Source of the DNA: Nonomuraea sp. MG754425
Lineage (GTDB): Bacteria > Actinomycetota > Actinomycetes > Streptosporangiales > Streptosporangiaceae
Length of the DNA: 41,865 nucleotides
NCBI RefSeq assembly: GCF_021699195.1
Contig: NZ_SSXE01000076.1
Span: 1 to 41,865 of the forward strand
Reading direction: 5' to 3'
A program made the position numbers and the translations under genes. Of this stretch, positions 30,650 to 39,768 are shown in pieces. The notes under the pieces were generated by a model. The model worked only from the letters and a program-made list of their open reading frames with translations. It ran no database searches and was not told the origin of the DNA. How positions within the stretch are numbered: position 1 is the stretch's first letter; each line of letters begins with the position of its first letter.

Positions 30650-32359
30650 CTATTCCGCCGACGCCATGGAGAGGTCCCAGAAGGCGGCATAGCGCCCGCC
30701 ACGGCGGAGCAGTTCGTCGTGCGTGCCCTCTTCCACCACCCGGCCGCCGTCCAGGAAGACGATGTGGTCGGCGCTGCGCACGGTACGCAACCGGTGCGCC
30801 GCCATCACCACCGTCCGGCCCGCCATCAGCCGTTCGATGCCCTGGTGGACGGCCGCCTCGTTCACCGGGTCGAGGGCGGAGGTCACCTCGTCCAGCAGCA
30901 CGATGGGGGCGTCTTTCAGCAGGGCGCGGGCGATGGAGACGCGCTGACGTTCGCCGCCCGACAGCAGGGCGCCGCCCTCGCCGACGGCGGTGGCCCAGCC
31001 GTCCGGCAGGCGTTCGATCACCTCGTCCAGGCGGGCCGCGGTCGCCGCCGCACGGACCTCGGCCTCGGTGGCGTCGGTGCGGCCGAGCCGGACGTTCTCC
31101 TCGATGGTGCCGTCGAAGAGGTAGACGTCCTGGAAGACGATGGCGAACCGGGCCATGAGCGCCTGCGTGTCGACTGCGCGGACGTCCGTGCCGCCGACGC
31201 GGATCGCGCCGGCGGCCACGTCGTGGAAGCGGGCCAGGAGCTGCAGCAAGGTGCTCTTGCCCGCGCCCGAGGGGCCGACGACGGCCAGTCGCCGGCCTTC
31301 GGGCAGGGTCAGCGAGAGGTCGTCGATCACCGTGCGGTCGCCGTGGCGGAAGGTGACGGCGTCGAACTCCAGGTCGTGTCCGGCCGGTTCGACCGGCTCG
31401 CGGGGTTCGGGGAGCGGCGGGGTGCGCAGCAGCGTGTCGAGTTCGGCCAGGTCGGCGCGGGCACCACGGAGCTGCCCGCCGATGTCGCCGAGGGAGAGAA
31501 GGGGGTCGGCGCAGCGGGTGGCCAGGACCAGGACGGTGAGCACCTCGGCCGGGCCGATGGCGCCGCCCAGCGCCAGATAGGTGCCCAGCACCAGCAGCGC
31601 GGTGAGGATCGCCTGCACCGTGAGGGACAGGCCGAGGATGCCGGGCAGCGCCGACAGCATGGAGCGGCGGGAGGCGCGCTGGAGCTCACGCAGCGAGCCG
31701 TCGAGCAGGCCGAAGCGCTCCACGGTACGGCCGCTCGCCCGCAGCACCGGCTGCGCCTGCAGGTATTCGACGACCCGATCGGCGGCCTGCCGGTCGCGGT
31801 GGTGGCGTTCCGCGTCGGCGGCGGCCGTGGCGCGTCCCGTCCAGAGCTGGATGCCCGCCACGACCGGCGCGGCGAGCAGCGCGGCCAGCCCCATCTGCCA
31901 GTTGACGGCGAGCAGCACCGCGACGATGGTCAGCGGGGTCACGGCGGCGGAGACGTACGGCGCCAGCACATGCGCGATCACGCTCATCGCCCGCAGCACG
32001 CCCCTGCCGGCCAGCAGCGACACCTCGCCGACGCGGCCGGGGCCGTACCAGCCGATCGGCAGGCGGGCCAGGTGGTCGCCGAGCCGCCGGTACGTCCCGC
32101 GCAGCAACGTGGTCCCGACGCGGAACCCGGACAGGTCGCTGACGTAGCGCAGCACGGCGTAGACCGCGACCGCCGCGCCGAACGCGATCAGCCAGGGACG
32201 GGCACCGGCGGCGTCGCCGTCGAACAGCGCCCGCAGCACGGGGACCAGCAGGGCGTACGACAGGCCCTCGACCACCGCGGCCGCCGTCATCAGGGCCACG
32301 GTGCGGCGCACCGGTCGCGCGTGCTGGTGTCCCAGGACGCGCAGCAGCATACGGATCAT
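30650..32359 (-). CDS. ABC half-transporter, second of pair 2
   Basis: A 569-residue half-transporter with six membrane segments followed by the ATPase. Walker A is VVGPSGAGKST, the Q-loop is FQDVYLF, the signature is LLSGGERQRVSIARAL, Walker B is IVLLDEVTSALD (Val for the usual Pro), and the switch is AAHRLRTV. Its ATG overlaps the stop of its partner (ATGA). The pair resembles in layout the exporter-fold siderophore importers IrtAB/YbtPQ as well as ordinary drug exporters, and sequence reading cannot decide between them. It converges with the P450 gene 20 bases away. It is controlled, with the esterase, by the divergent TetR. Confidence 0.88.
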   Translation of the reverse strand: MIRMLLRVLGHQHARPVRRTVALMTAAAVVEGLSYALLVPVLRALFDGDAAGARPWLIAFGAAVAVYAVLRYVSDLSGFRVGTTLLRGTYRRLGDHLARLPIGWYGPGRVGEVSLLAGRGVLRAMSVIAHVLAPYVSAAVTPLTIVAVLLAVNWQMGLAALLAAPVVAGIQLWTGRATAAADAERHHRDRQAADRVVEYLQAQPVLRASGRTVERFGLLDGSLRELQRASRRSMLSALPGILGLSLTVQAILTALLVLGTYLALGGAIGPAEVLTVLVLATRCADPLLSLGDIGGQLRGARADLAELDTLLRTPPLPEPREPVEPAGHDLEFDAVTFRHGDRTVIDDLSLTLPEGRRLAVVGPSGAGKSTLLQLLARFHDVAAGAIRVGGTDVRAVDTQALMARFAIVFQDVYLFDGTIEENVRLGRTDATEAEVRAAATAARLDEVIERLPDGWATAVGEGGALLSGGERQRVSIARALLKDAPIVLLDEVTSALDPVNEAAVHQGIERLMAGRTVVMAAHRLRTVRSADHIVFLDGGRVVEEGTHDELLRRGGRYAAFWDLSMASAE

Positions 32360-34101
32360 CGGAGCTCGTCTCCTCGGTGGGATCGCCAGAACGCGGCGAA
32401 CCTGCCGTCCCGGCTCAGCAGTTCGGCGGGTGTGCCGCGCTCGACGATCGCTCCGTCATCCAGCAGCACGACGGTGTCGGCGTCGGCGATCGTCTCCAGA
32501 CGGTGGGCGATGACCACGATGGTGCGATCGCCCCGCAGCGTGGCCAGCGCGTGCCGGATCGCCTGCTCGGTCCGCGGGTCGGCGAACGCGGTCGCCTCGT
32601 CCAGCACCAGCACGGGGGTGTCGGCGAGCAGCGCGCGGGCGATGGCGATCCGTTGCGCCTCACCGCGCGACAGCCCGGCCTCCTCGTCGAGCACCGTGTC
32701 GTAGCCGCGCGGCAACCGCAGGATCCGGTCGTGGACGTCGGCCAGCCTGGCGGCCCTGATCACCTGGTCGCGGCCGGCCTCCGGGACCGCCAGCGCGATG
32801 TTGTCGGCGACGGAGGCGCGCAGGAGGCGGACGTCCTGGAAGACGAAGGAGAGCGTCCGGTAGAGCTGCCCGCTGCCGAGTTCGCGCAGATCGACGCCGC
32901 CCAGGGTGATCGAGCCGTGGGTGGGGTCGAAGAACCGGGGCAGCAACTGGACCAGCGTGGACTTGCCGCTGCCCGAGGGGCCCACGATCGCGGTGCTCGT
33001 GCCGGGTTCGAGCACCAGGTCGATGCCGCGCAGCACCTCGCGGCCGGGGTCGTAGCCGAAGCGCACGTCCCGCAGTTCGATCCGGTGCCCGCGCGCCGTG
33101 AGCGGGCGGGCGGGTTCGGGCAGTGGCTGCACCGCCAGCACGTCCCTGATCCGGCCGACCGCGCTCCGGGCCGCCCGCAGGTCGTCGAACCCGTGCCCCA
33201 GCGCCGCCACCGGAGCGGTCAGCCCCAGGCCCAGCAGCAGGAACGGCAGCAGGTCGGCCGGCGCCAGGCCGCCGCCCGCGATCAGGACGGTGCCGCCGGC
33301 CAGCACGACCAGCAGCACGAACGGTGGCGAGAGCGCCGTCTGCATCCCGGCGGCGATCGGCGCCAGCCCGCGCGCCCACCGCAGGAACGTGCCGGCGAAC
33401 TCGTCCGTGGCCGTCAGGAACCTCCGGTGCGTACGCCCGGCCCCGCCGAACGCCTTGACCACCGCGATGCCCTGCACGAACTCCACGACCGAGCCGGCGA
33501 TCCGCCCCATGGCGGCGTCGAACTCGCGCTGCTCGCGCTGCCGCGCCGGGGCCGTCATCAACGGGACCAGCGCCACCGCCAGCAGCACCGGGATCAACGT
33601 GATCAGCGTGAGCCGCCAGTCCACCGTGAACAGGTAGACCAGCGACGCCGTCGGCACCACGAACGCCGAGACCAGCTCGCCGGGCGTGTGCGCGATGAAC
33701 GGATGCACCGCGCTCACGTCCTCGCCGACCACCTTGGCCGGCTCACCCGTGCTGCGCCGGGAGAACCACCCGATCGGGACGCGGCCCAGGTGCGCGGCCA
33801 GCCGCCGCCGGAAGGCGAGCTGCACCTGGCCGTCGAGCAGGTGCCCGATCCCCGACGACGCGGCGCTGAACAGCAGCCGGACCAGCAGGCCGGCCAGGCC
33901 GGCGAGCACCACGAACCAGACGTGAGCGCGATCGACCGGGCCGGGCGACAGTAAGGCGCGTCCCAGTTCGGCCACCGCCAGGAGCGGCGCCAGGCCCGCC
34001 AGCGCGCCGATCACCTGGAGGAGCACCAGGGCGGCGAACGCGCCGGCGTGCGGGCGCAACAGCCCGGCCACGGTGCCGGAGTCCGGCCGGGTGTCACTCA
34101 C
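32356..34101 (-). CDS. ABC half-transporter, first of pair 2
   Basis: A 581-residue TMD-NBD half-transporter. Walker A is IVGPSGSGKST, the signature is LSRGEAQRIAIARAL (second position Arg instead of Gly), Walker B is VLVLDEATAFADP and the switch is IAHRLETI. The D-loop reads FADP rather than SALDP, so one ATP site of the heterodimer may be degenerate. The start is a GTG at 34101 overlapping the esterase stop. A TTA leucine codon lies at 33952-33954. It is co-transcribed with the upstream esterase and downstream partner. It could be an exporter for the cluster product or an unrelated TetR-controlled system. Confidence 0.88.
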   Translation of the reverse strand: MSDTRPDSGTVAGLLRPHAGAFAALVLLQVIGALAGLAPLLAVAELGRALLSPGPVDRAHVWFVVLAGLAGLLVRLLFSAASSGIGHLLDGQVQLAFRRRLAAHLGRVPIGWFSRRSTGEPAKVVGEDVSAVHPFIAHTPGELVSAFVVPTASLVYLFTVDWRLTLITLIPVLLAVALVPLMTAPARQREQREFDAAMGRIAGSVVEFVQGIAVVKAFGGAGRTHRRFLTATDEFAGTFLRWARGLAPIAAGMQTALSPPFVLLVVLAGGTVLIAGGGLAPADLLPFLLLGLGLTAPVAALGHGFDDLRAARSAVGRIRDVLAVQPLPEPARPLTARGHRIELRDVRFGYDPGREVLRGIDLVLEPGTSTAIVGPSGSGKSTLVQLLPRFFDPTHGSITLGGVDLRELGSGQLYRTLSFVFQDVRLLRASVADNIALAVPEAGRDQVIRAARLADVHDRILRLPRGYDTVLDEEAGLSRGEAQRIAIARALLADTPVLVLDEATAFADPRTEQAIRHALATLRGDRTIVVIAHRLETIADADTVVLLDDGAIVERGTPAELLSRDGRFAAFWRSHRGDELR

Positions 34102-35032
34102 CGAGGGACTCGCTGAGGAAGGCGAGGATCTCCGCCCGCGCGGGCGTCGCCTGGGGTGCCGTGCCCGGCATGCTCAGGAACGCGTGCCCCGCTTCGGGGT
34201 ACTCGCCGAGCCGCGCGGGCGTCCCGGCCGCCTGGAGCCGCTCGGCGTAGCGGCGGCCGTGGTCGGCGATCGGGTCGCGGACCGGCACCACCACGAGCGC
34301 GGGGGCCAGCCCGGTCAGATCGCCGGCGTACAGCGGCGACAGCGCGCGGGCGTCGGCGCCCTCGGGGACGGCCAGCCGCTGGAAGAACCGCAGTTGCGGC
34401 ACGGACAGGGTGGGCGTGTCCGCGTACCGGGTCGTCGAGTCGTATGTCCAGGCCGTCGAGGTGACGTCGAGCGCCGGGTTGACCAGCACCTGCGCCCGCA
34501 GCCCCAGGCCGGCCCGCCTGGCCCTGACGGCCGCCAGCGCGCTGATCAGCCCGCCGCAGCTCTCGCCGAAGACGGCGACGCGGGCCGGATCGACGCCCCA
34601 CGTCCCGGCGTGCTCCACCAGGTGCCGCAGCACGTCCCAGCCGTCGTCGGCGGCGGCGGACAGCGGCGTCCCCCAGTCGAGGAGGCGGTGCTCGACCGAG
34701 ACGACGACCGCCGGCAGGTGGGCGGCGAGGTGGCTGTTGACCCAGTCGCTCTGCGCGGCCGTGCCGACGAAGCCGCCTCCGTGCACGTGGATCACGAGGG
34801 GCAGGACGCCCGCGGCCGAGGGGCGGTACACCCGGACGGGGAGCTCGCGGCCGGGCAGCGCCACCTGCTGCCAACTGATCGTGGCACCGGGGTCGGGCTC
34901 CCCGGTGATCACCCGTGCCGCCGTGGACGCCCGGACGCGGTTCTCGGCGTCCCGGAAGGCGCTCAGTTCCGCGGCCGTCACCGTGGACCAGTCCGGCTCC
35001 GCCGGCCGTCGCGGCGCGGTGATGTCGTTCAT
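34094..35032 (-). CDS. HSL-family alpha/beta hydrolase (esterase)
   Basis: A 312-residue cytoplasmic serine esterase of the hormone-sensitive-lipase group. Seen: the oxyanion motif VHVHGGGFVG, nucleophile Ser in VFGESCGG, Asp region PVRDPIADHG and catalytic His in EAGHAFL. The N-terminal cap is helical (TAAELSAFRDAENRVRAS). It is the first gene of the TetR-controlled operon with the two ABC genes, with good GAGGAG spacing before the ATG at 35032. Esterase plus ABC pair plus TetR is a common detoxification or trafficking arrangement; it might deacylate an imported or self-made compound (inference). Confidence 0.88.
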   Translation of the reverse strand: MNDITAPRRPAEPDWSTVTAAELSAFRDAENRVRASTAARVITGEPDPGATISWQQVALPGRELPVRVYRPSAAGVLPLVIHVHGGGFVGTAAQSDWVNSHLAAHLPAVVVSVEHRLLDWGTPLSAAADDGWDVLRHLVEHAGTWGVDPARVAVFGESCGGLISALAAVRARRAGLGLRAQVLVNPALDVTSTAWTYDSTTRYADTPTLSVPQLRFFQRLAVPEGADARALSPLYAGDLTGLAPALVVVPVRDPIADHGRRYAERLQAAGTPARLGEYPEAGHAFLSMPGTAPQATPARAEILAFLSESLGE

Positions 35033-35050
35033 GGGCTTCTCCTCAAGTTT

Positions 35051-35082
35051 CGCTACCTTCGGTTTCGAAACCTACGGTAGCG
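35051..35082. promoter_or_regulatory. TetR operator dyad
   Basis: A 32-bp near-perfect palindrome: CGCTACCTTCGGTTTC, then GAAACCTACGGTAGCG; 14 of 16 positions pair. It lies between the divergent esterase (ATG 35032) and TetR (ATG 35103) starts, so one bound repressor could control both. Confidence 0.82.
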
Positions 35083-35102
35083 CAATTCGATATCGTGTGA
35101 GC

Positions 35103-35660
35103 ATGACCTCGAGCACACCCGCCCGGCCGCCCGGCCGGCCACGGTCCGGCATCAACGACGTGGTCTTCGCCGCGACGCTGAGCACGGTCCACGAGCTGGG
35201 CTACGCGCGTGCCACGGTGGAGCGCATCGCCGCCGCGGCCGGCATCGCGAAGACGACGATCTACCGTCGCTGGCCGACGAAGGGGGCGCTGATCGTGGAC
35301 TGCCTGCTCGACGCGTTCGGCCCGGTGCCGCTGGAGGGCGGCAGCCGGGCCGAGACCATGTCCGCGGCCATCCGCTGGGTCGCGGGCAAGATCGGCGAGC
35401 CGGGGGTGGGCGACGCGTTCGCGGGCGTGTTCAGCGACGGTGTCAGCGATCCGGAGCTGCGCGCGATCCTCTCCTCGCGGCTGCAGGACCCCTACCGGCT
35501 CGCCCTCCAGGACGCGCTCGGCGAGCCGGCGCACCGGGTCCTGTTCTTCATCGACGTCGTCGTCGGGACCCTGCTCCACCGGATGGGCATGACCGGCCGG
35601 CCGATGGCCGACGACGACATCGACGCGCTGGTGGAGATGGTCCTGCCGGCCTTCCGCTGA
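35103..35660 (+). CDS. TetR-family repressor
   Basis: A 185-residue TetR regulator. The basic lead RPPGRPRSG precedes the HTH (VHELGYARATVERIAAAAGI and AKTTIYRRWPTKGALI), and the C-terminal ligand domain is short (TetR_C_33-like in layout, by eye). It is divergent from the esterase-ABC operon with a strong dyad operator in the gap, so it most likely represses both itself and that operon, with release by a transported or hydrolysed compound. The start ATG at 35103 has only a weak ribosome site (GTGAG), so translation may be low or the transcript near-leaderless. Confidence 0.88.
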   Translation: MTSSTPARPPGRPRSGINDVVFAATLSTVHELGYARATVERIAAAAGIAKTTIYRRWPTKGALIVDCLLDAFGPVPLEGGSRAETMSAAIRWVAGKIGEPGVGDAFAGVFSDGVSDPELRAILSSRLQDPYRLALQDALGEPAHRVLFFIDVVVGTLLHRMGMTGRPMADDDIDALVEMVLPAFR

Positions 35661-35673
35661 GAACGCGTGGCCG

Positions 35674-35718
35674 TGCCATCACGAGATCGCGCAGGCCGCG
35701 TGCGATCTCGCGATGGCA
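35674..35718. promoter_or_regulatory. Long inverted repeat before the SARP gene
   Basis: TGCCATCACGAGATCGC (35674-35690) pairs with GCGATCTCGCGATGGCA (35702-35718) with one mismatch, loop of 11. It starts 14 bases after the TetR stop and ends 23 bases before the SARP ATG. It could be the TetR terminator (no T-tract) or an operator/leader element of the SARP gene. Confidence 0.7.
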
Positions 35719-35741
35719 CAATTCTTCGCGGAGGGGAACGC

Positions 35742-38700
35742 ATGCGCTTCAAGATTCTCGGGCCCTTGGCCGTAGCAGATGAAGGGGAGGAACTTCACGT
35801 CGGAGGCATGCAGCAGATCGTCCTGGCGATTCTGCTGCTGGATGCGAACCGGGTCGTGCCGGTCGGCAGGATCAGCGAGGCGTTGTGGGGCGAGAACCCG
35901 CCGAACACCGCCCGCAATCAGATCCAGATCCGTGTCTCCCAGCTCCGCCGGCTGCTCGATGACACGGTGCAACCGTTCAACTTCCTGATCACCCGGGCTC
36001 CCGGGTACCTGATGCGCGTCGAGCCGGGCCGGCTCGATCTCGCCGAATTCGACGACCTGGTGTGCCGGGCGGAGCGAGAACACCCCGTCCAGGCCGTGCG
36101 GACCTTGGGCGAGGCTCTCGCCCTCTGGCGCGGTCCCGCGCTGTCCGGCATGGAGAGCGACCTGATCCGGGCGATCGTGCACGATCTCGACGAGCGCCAC
36201 CTGCTGGCCCTCCACCGGCGCATCGAGCTGGAGCTGGGCCTCGGCCGCCACCAGCAGCTACTCGGCGAGCTGCGCAAACTCGTCCAGGACCATCCGCTGC
36301 ACGAGCGCTCGCACCGATTCCTCATGCTCGCGCTCTACCGTTCAGGACGGCAGGCGGCGGCCCTGGACGCCTTCCGCGCCTATCGCGGCCTGCTCCTCGA
36401 CGCCCTCGGTCTGGAACCGAGCGACGAGCTGCGCATGCTTGAACGGGCCATCCTCAACCAGGAGCCGGCGCTCGACGTCACCACCCACGTGGCCCGCCTG
36501 TCACCGATCCCCAGGCAGTTGCCGCCGATGCTGTCCCGGCTGTCCGGACGGGACGACGAGTTCGTCGGCCGTGACGGAGACCTGGCGATGCTGAAGGAGC
36601 GCCTGGCGTCCGGCACGGGGCCGGCCGGCGGGGTCGCGGCGATCGTCGGCACCGCGGGCGTGGGTAAGACCGCGCTCGCCATCCGCTTCGGCCACCAGGT
36701 CTCCCACGCGTTCCCCGACGGGCAACTGTACGTCAACCTGCGCGGCTACTCGCCCGGCCCGGCGATGACACCGGTCGAGGCCATGACTCGGCTGCTCGGC
36801 TCGCTGGGCGTGCCGGGCGAGCAGATCCCGGCCGACGAGGAGGCGGCCGCGGGCCTGTACCGGTCCTGTCTCGCGGGCAAGCGTGTGCTCATCCTGCTGG
36901 ACAACGCCCTGTCCGCCCAGCAGGTACGGCTCCTGCTGCCGGCCGCGCCCGGTTGCCTGACGCTGGTCACGAGCCGGAGCCGGCTCGCCGATCTCGTCGT
37001 CGGCAACACCGCCTGGTGGCTGCCCCTCGACGTGCTGGGACAGGCCGACGCGCGCACCCTCCTTCGCTCGATCATCGGCGCGGACCGGGCGGCCGCGGAG
37101 CCGGAGGCCGTGGCGGAGCTGGCCCGGTTGTGCGCCCGCCTTCCCCTCGCCCTGCGGGTCGCCGCCGCCAACGTCGCCATCCACCCGCACCGATCCGTCG
37201 CCGACTACGTGGCGGCGCTGGCCGCCGACCGGCTGTCCTCGCTGGAGGTCGACGGTGAGTCCGCGGTGCGCGCCGCCTTCACCCAGTCCTACGTGCGGCT
37301 CGGCACGGCCGCTCAGCGGCTGTTTCGCCTGCTCGGCCTGGTACCCGGTCCGGACGTCACCGCCGAGGCGGCGGCGGCCCTGTCCGGCACCGACACCGCG
37401 CGGGCCGCCCGGCTGCTCGACCAGCTCGCCGCCGCGCACCTCATCGAGGAACATCGGCCGCGCCGTTACGTCTTCCACGACCTGCTGCGCCGGCACGCCA
37501 GGAGCCAGGCCGAGCAGGACGACGATCCGCCGAGCCGGCGGGAGGCGACCGAACGCCTCGGCTCCTGGTACGTCTCCACGGCAGCCAGGGCGATCGAGGT
37601 CGCCTACCCGGCGACGACCCGGCTGCCCGCCGTCCGGACCGTGGCGGGACTGTCCGGCATCGAGCCGGCCGGCCCCGGCGACGCGTCGGCGTGGCTGGCC
37701 GCCGAGTGCGAGAACCTCGTCGCCATCGCCGTGCACGCCGCCGAGCACGGGCCGTACCGCTTCGCCTGGCTGCTCGGCGACGTGCTGCGCCACTACTTCG
37801 TCCCCCGCGCCGGCCTCGCCGACTGGGCCGCAGTCTCCGACGCCGCGCTCCGGGCCGCCATCGCGGACGACGAACCACTGGGGCAGGCGGCCGCACAGCT
37901 CAGCCTGGCCATGATCAGCCGGCTGCGCTCGCGGTACGACGAGGCGATCGAGATCGCCGAAGCCGCCGCGGCACTGTGCCGGCGGTCCGGCTGGCCCGAA
38001 GGCGCGGCTGTGGCGCACAACAACCTGGCCGCCGTTCATGTGGAACGGGGCGAGATGCGACAGGCCCTGACGAACCTGCGCGCCGTGCCGCCCATCTACC
38101 GCGCTGCCGGGATGCCCCTCAGCGAGGCCGCCGCCGTCGGCAACCTCGGCGCCGTCCACCTGCAACTCGGTGCGCTTCGGGAGGCGCAGGAGCACATCCG
38201 GACGACCGCGGCGCTGCGCCGGCCGCTCGGCAAGGGCCTCAGCGGCATCGAACTCAGTAACCTCGCCACCGTCCGCCGGCTTCTCGGCCATCTCGATGAC
38301 GCGCTCGGGCACGCCACCGACGGCCTCGCGCGCAACCGCGAGAGAGGCTTCCAGATGGAGGCGGCGAAGAGTCTCGCCGTCCTGGCGCAGGTCCATCGTG
38401 ACGCCGGCCGCCTCGATCTCGCCCTCGACCAGGCGTTGCGGTCCCGGCGACTCGCCCAGGAAGCCGGAAACGTCTACGCCCTGTGCGGCGCCCTCAACAC
38501 CGTCGGCACCGTGCACACCTGCCGGCGCGCGTATCGCCAGGCCCTTGACGCACACCAGGACGCTCTGACCCGCGCACGCGCGGCGGACATGCGGTACATG
38601 ATCGTCCGGGCCATGATCGGGCTCGGCCGCGCCCACCTCGGGCTCGGCCACCACGACGAGGCACTGCTGCAGGCCACGCGGTCACTCGAGATCGCCGACG

Positions 38701-38927
38701 ACGCCGGCTACCGCATCCAGGCGGGCAACGCCCTCACCACGCTGGCCGAGATCCACCGTGCCCGCCTCGACCACGCGCTGTCCACGCGGTACGCACGGCA
38801 GGCACTCGCCGTGCACGGCGAGACCGGATTCCGGCTCGGGGCGGAACGTACGACCGCCCTGCTGGCTGCCGTACCTGCCCGCGTCCAAGCTCAGGCGGGC
38901 CACTCGGGCACGAACACCCCGGACTGA
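35742..38927 (+). CDS. SARP/AfsR-type regulator: OmpR-HTH, BTAD, NB-ARC, TPR
   Basis: A 1061-residue regulator. Residues about 1-95 are the winged-helix DNA-binding domain (MRFKILGPLAV, ISEALWGENPPNTARNQIQI). About 100-250 is the bacterial transcriptional activator domain (AEFDDLV, ALWRGPAL, ALGLEPSDELRMLE). An NB-ARC ATPase follows, with P-loop VGTAGVGKTALA near residue 305, Walker B-like RVLILLDNA and a GLPLAL-type motif (CARLPLALRVAA). TPR-like helices run from about 740 to the end. Large SARPs of this type activate antibiotic clusters, binding heptamer repeats. The start ATG at 35742 follows GAGGGGA. It is the best candidate activator of the cluster, and a matching repeat array lies at 17101-17129. 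A GC hairpin follows the gene. Confidence 0.92.
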   Translation: MRFKILGPLAVADEGEELHVGGMQQIVLAILLLDANRVVPVGRISEALWGENPPNTARNQIQIRVSQLRRLLDDTVQPFNFLITRAPGYLMRVEPGRLDLAEFDDLVCRAEREHPVQAVRTLGEALALWRGPALSGMESDLIRAIVHDLDERHLLALHRRIELELGLGRHQQLLGELRKLVQDHPLHERSHRFLMLALYRSGRQAAALDAFRAYRGLLLDALGLEPSDELRMLERAILNQEPALDVTTHVARLSPIPRQLPPMLSRLSGRDDEFVGRDGDLAMLKERLASGTGPAGGVAAIVGTAGVGKTALAIRFGHQVSHAFPDGQLYVNLRGYSPGPAMTPVEAMTRLLGSLGVPGEQIPADEEAAAGLYRSCLAGKRVLILLDNALSAQQVRLLLPAAPGCLTLVTSRSRLADLVVGNTAWWLPLDVLGQADARTLLRSIIGADRAAAEPEAVAELARLCARLPLALRVAAANVAIHPHRSVADYVAALAADRLSSLEVDGESAVRAAFTQSYVRLGTAAQRLFRLLGLVPGPDVTAEAAAALSGTDTARAARLLDQLAAAHLIEEHRPRRYVFHDLLRRHARSQAEQDDDPPSRREATERLGSWYVSTAARAIEVAYPATTRLPAVRTVAGLSGIEPAGPGDASAWLAAECENLVAIAVHAAEHGPYRFAWLLGDVLRHYFVPRAGLADWAAVSDAALRAAIADDEPLGQAAAQLSLAMISRLRSRYDEAIEIAEAAAALCRRSGWPEGAAVAHNNLAAVHVERGEMRQALTNLRAVPPIYRAAGMPLSEAAAVGNLGAVHLQLGALREAQEHIRTTAALRRPLGKGLSGIELSNLATVRRLLGHLDDALGHATDGLARNRERGFQMEAAKSLAVLAQVHRDAGRLDLALDQALRSRRLAQEAGNVYALCGALNTVGTVHTCRRAYRQALDAHQDALTRARAADMRYMIVRAMIGLGRAHLGLGHHDEALLQATRSLEIADDAGYRIQAGNALTTLAEIHRARLDHALSTRYARQALAVHGETGFRLGAERTTALLAAVPARVQAQAGHSGTNTPD

Positions 38928-39023
38928 TCACCGAACGAGGGCAGCGGCCGACCTCTCCGGCGTCCCATCGTGGCAGGTCGAACGACCTGACCCGCGGGCG
39001 TCGCCCGCGTCGCCGTGATCGGG

Positions 39024-39059
39024 CGCCCCGCGCCGCCGGCCGCCGCGCGGCGCGGGGCG
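39024..39059. terminator. Strong GC hairpin after the SARP gene
   Basis: CGCCCCGCGCCG (39024-39035) and CGGCGCGGGGCG (39048-39059) pair perfectly over 12 bases, loop 12. It lies about 97 bases after the SARP stop and before the next TetR gene; likely transcription terminator. Confidence 0.65.
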
Positions 39060-39113
39060 GGGTCGCCCTCGCCCCGGATCCGGCGTGCACCCCGGCGGCA
39101 GTACGGTGCCGAC

Positions 39114-39725
39114 ATGACGTCTGTGTCGAGTGAGGACCTGACCGCGCGGGCCAAGATCCGCAACGTGGCGCTGGCGATGTTCGCCGAGCAGGGTTTCGAG
39201 GCCACCACGACCCGGGGGATCGCCGCGCAGGCGGGCGTGTCCCCGGCCCTGCTGCGCCACCACTTCGGCTCCAAACAGGGGCTGCGCGAGGAGGTGGACC
39301 GGGAGGTGTCGCGCGCGCTGGGGGAGGCGTTGCAGGAGGTCGGCGCCGAACTGGAGTCCGGCGACCTGGTGGCCGCGCTCGGCGAGGTCTCGGCGCGGCT
39401 GTTCGGCGCCGACCCGCACCTGCGCGGTTACCTGCGGCGGGTGCTGCTGGAGGACAGCGACACCAGCAGCCGCCTGTTCGACCGGCTGCTGGCCGGGACG
39501 CGGGCCGAACTGGACCGGCTGGGCGGCCTTGGCGCGTTGCGCTCCGACGCCGACCCGGTGTGGGCCGCCTACCAGGTGCTGTTCCTCATCCTGGGGCCGC
39601 TGCTGCTGGAGCCGGTGCTGCGCCGGAGCCTGAGCTCGGAGCCGTTCGCGGCCGAGGTGCTGCGGGCGCGCAGCGAGGCCAACCAGCGGCTGCTGCGTCA
39701 CGGGATGTTCGCCATCGACTCCTGA
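39114..39725 (+). CDS. TetR-family regulator
   Basis: A 203-residue TetR protein. The HTH part reads ARAKIRNVALAMFAEQGFEA then TRGIAAQAGVSPALLRHHFG and SKQGLREEV; the C-terminal domain is helical (GYLRRVLLEDSDTSSRLFDRLL). The ATG at 39114 is where family similarity begins; an upstream in-frame GTG at 39015 lies in the terminator hairpin region. A 42-bp palindrome starts at its stop codon and runs into the promoter of the DedA gene. It therefore probably represses the DedA-reductoisomerase-oxidase operon downstream. Confidence 0.88.
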   Translation: MTSVSSEDLTARAKIRNVALAMFAEQGFEATTTRGIAAQAGVSPALLRHHFGSKQGLREEVDREVSRALGEALQEVGAELESGDLVAALGEVSARLFGADPHLRGYLRRVLLEDSDTSSRLFDRLLAGTRAELDRLGGLGALRSDADPVWAAYQVLFLILGPLLLEPVLRRSLSSEPFAAEVLRARSEANQRLLRHGMFAIDS

Positions 39726-39764
39726 CTGTCCGCTTGAACAGCATGCTGTCCAAGCGGACAGTCA
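39723..39764. promoter_or_regulatory. 42-bp near-perfect palindrome, candidate TetR operator
   Basis: Outer arms TGACTGTCCGCTTG and CAAGCGGACAGTCA with an inner ACAGCATGCTGT palindrome; only one pair (positions 15/28) fails. It begins at the TetR TGA and ends 17 bases before the DedA ATG. It could hold two repressor dimers and cover the DedA promoter. Confidence 0.85.
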
Positions 39765-39768
39765 CGTG

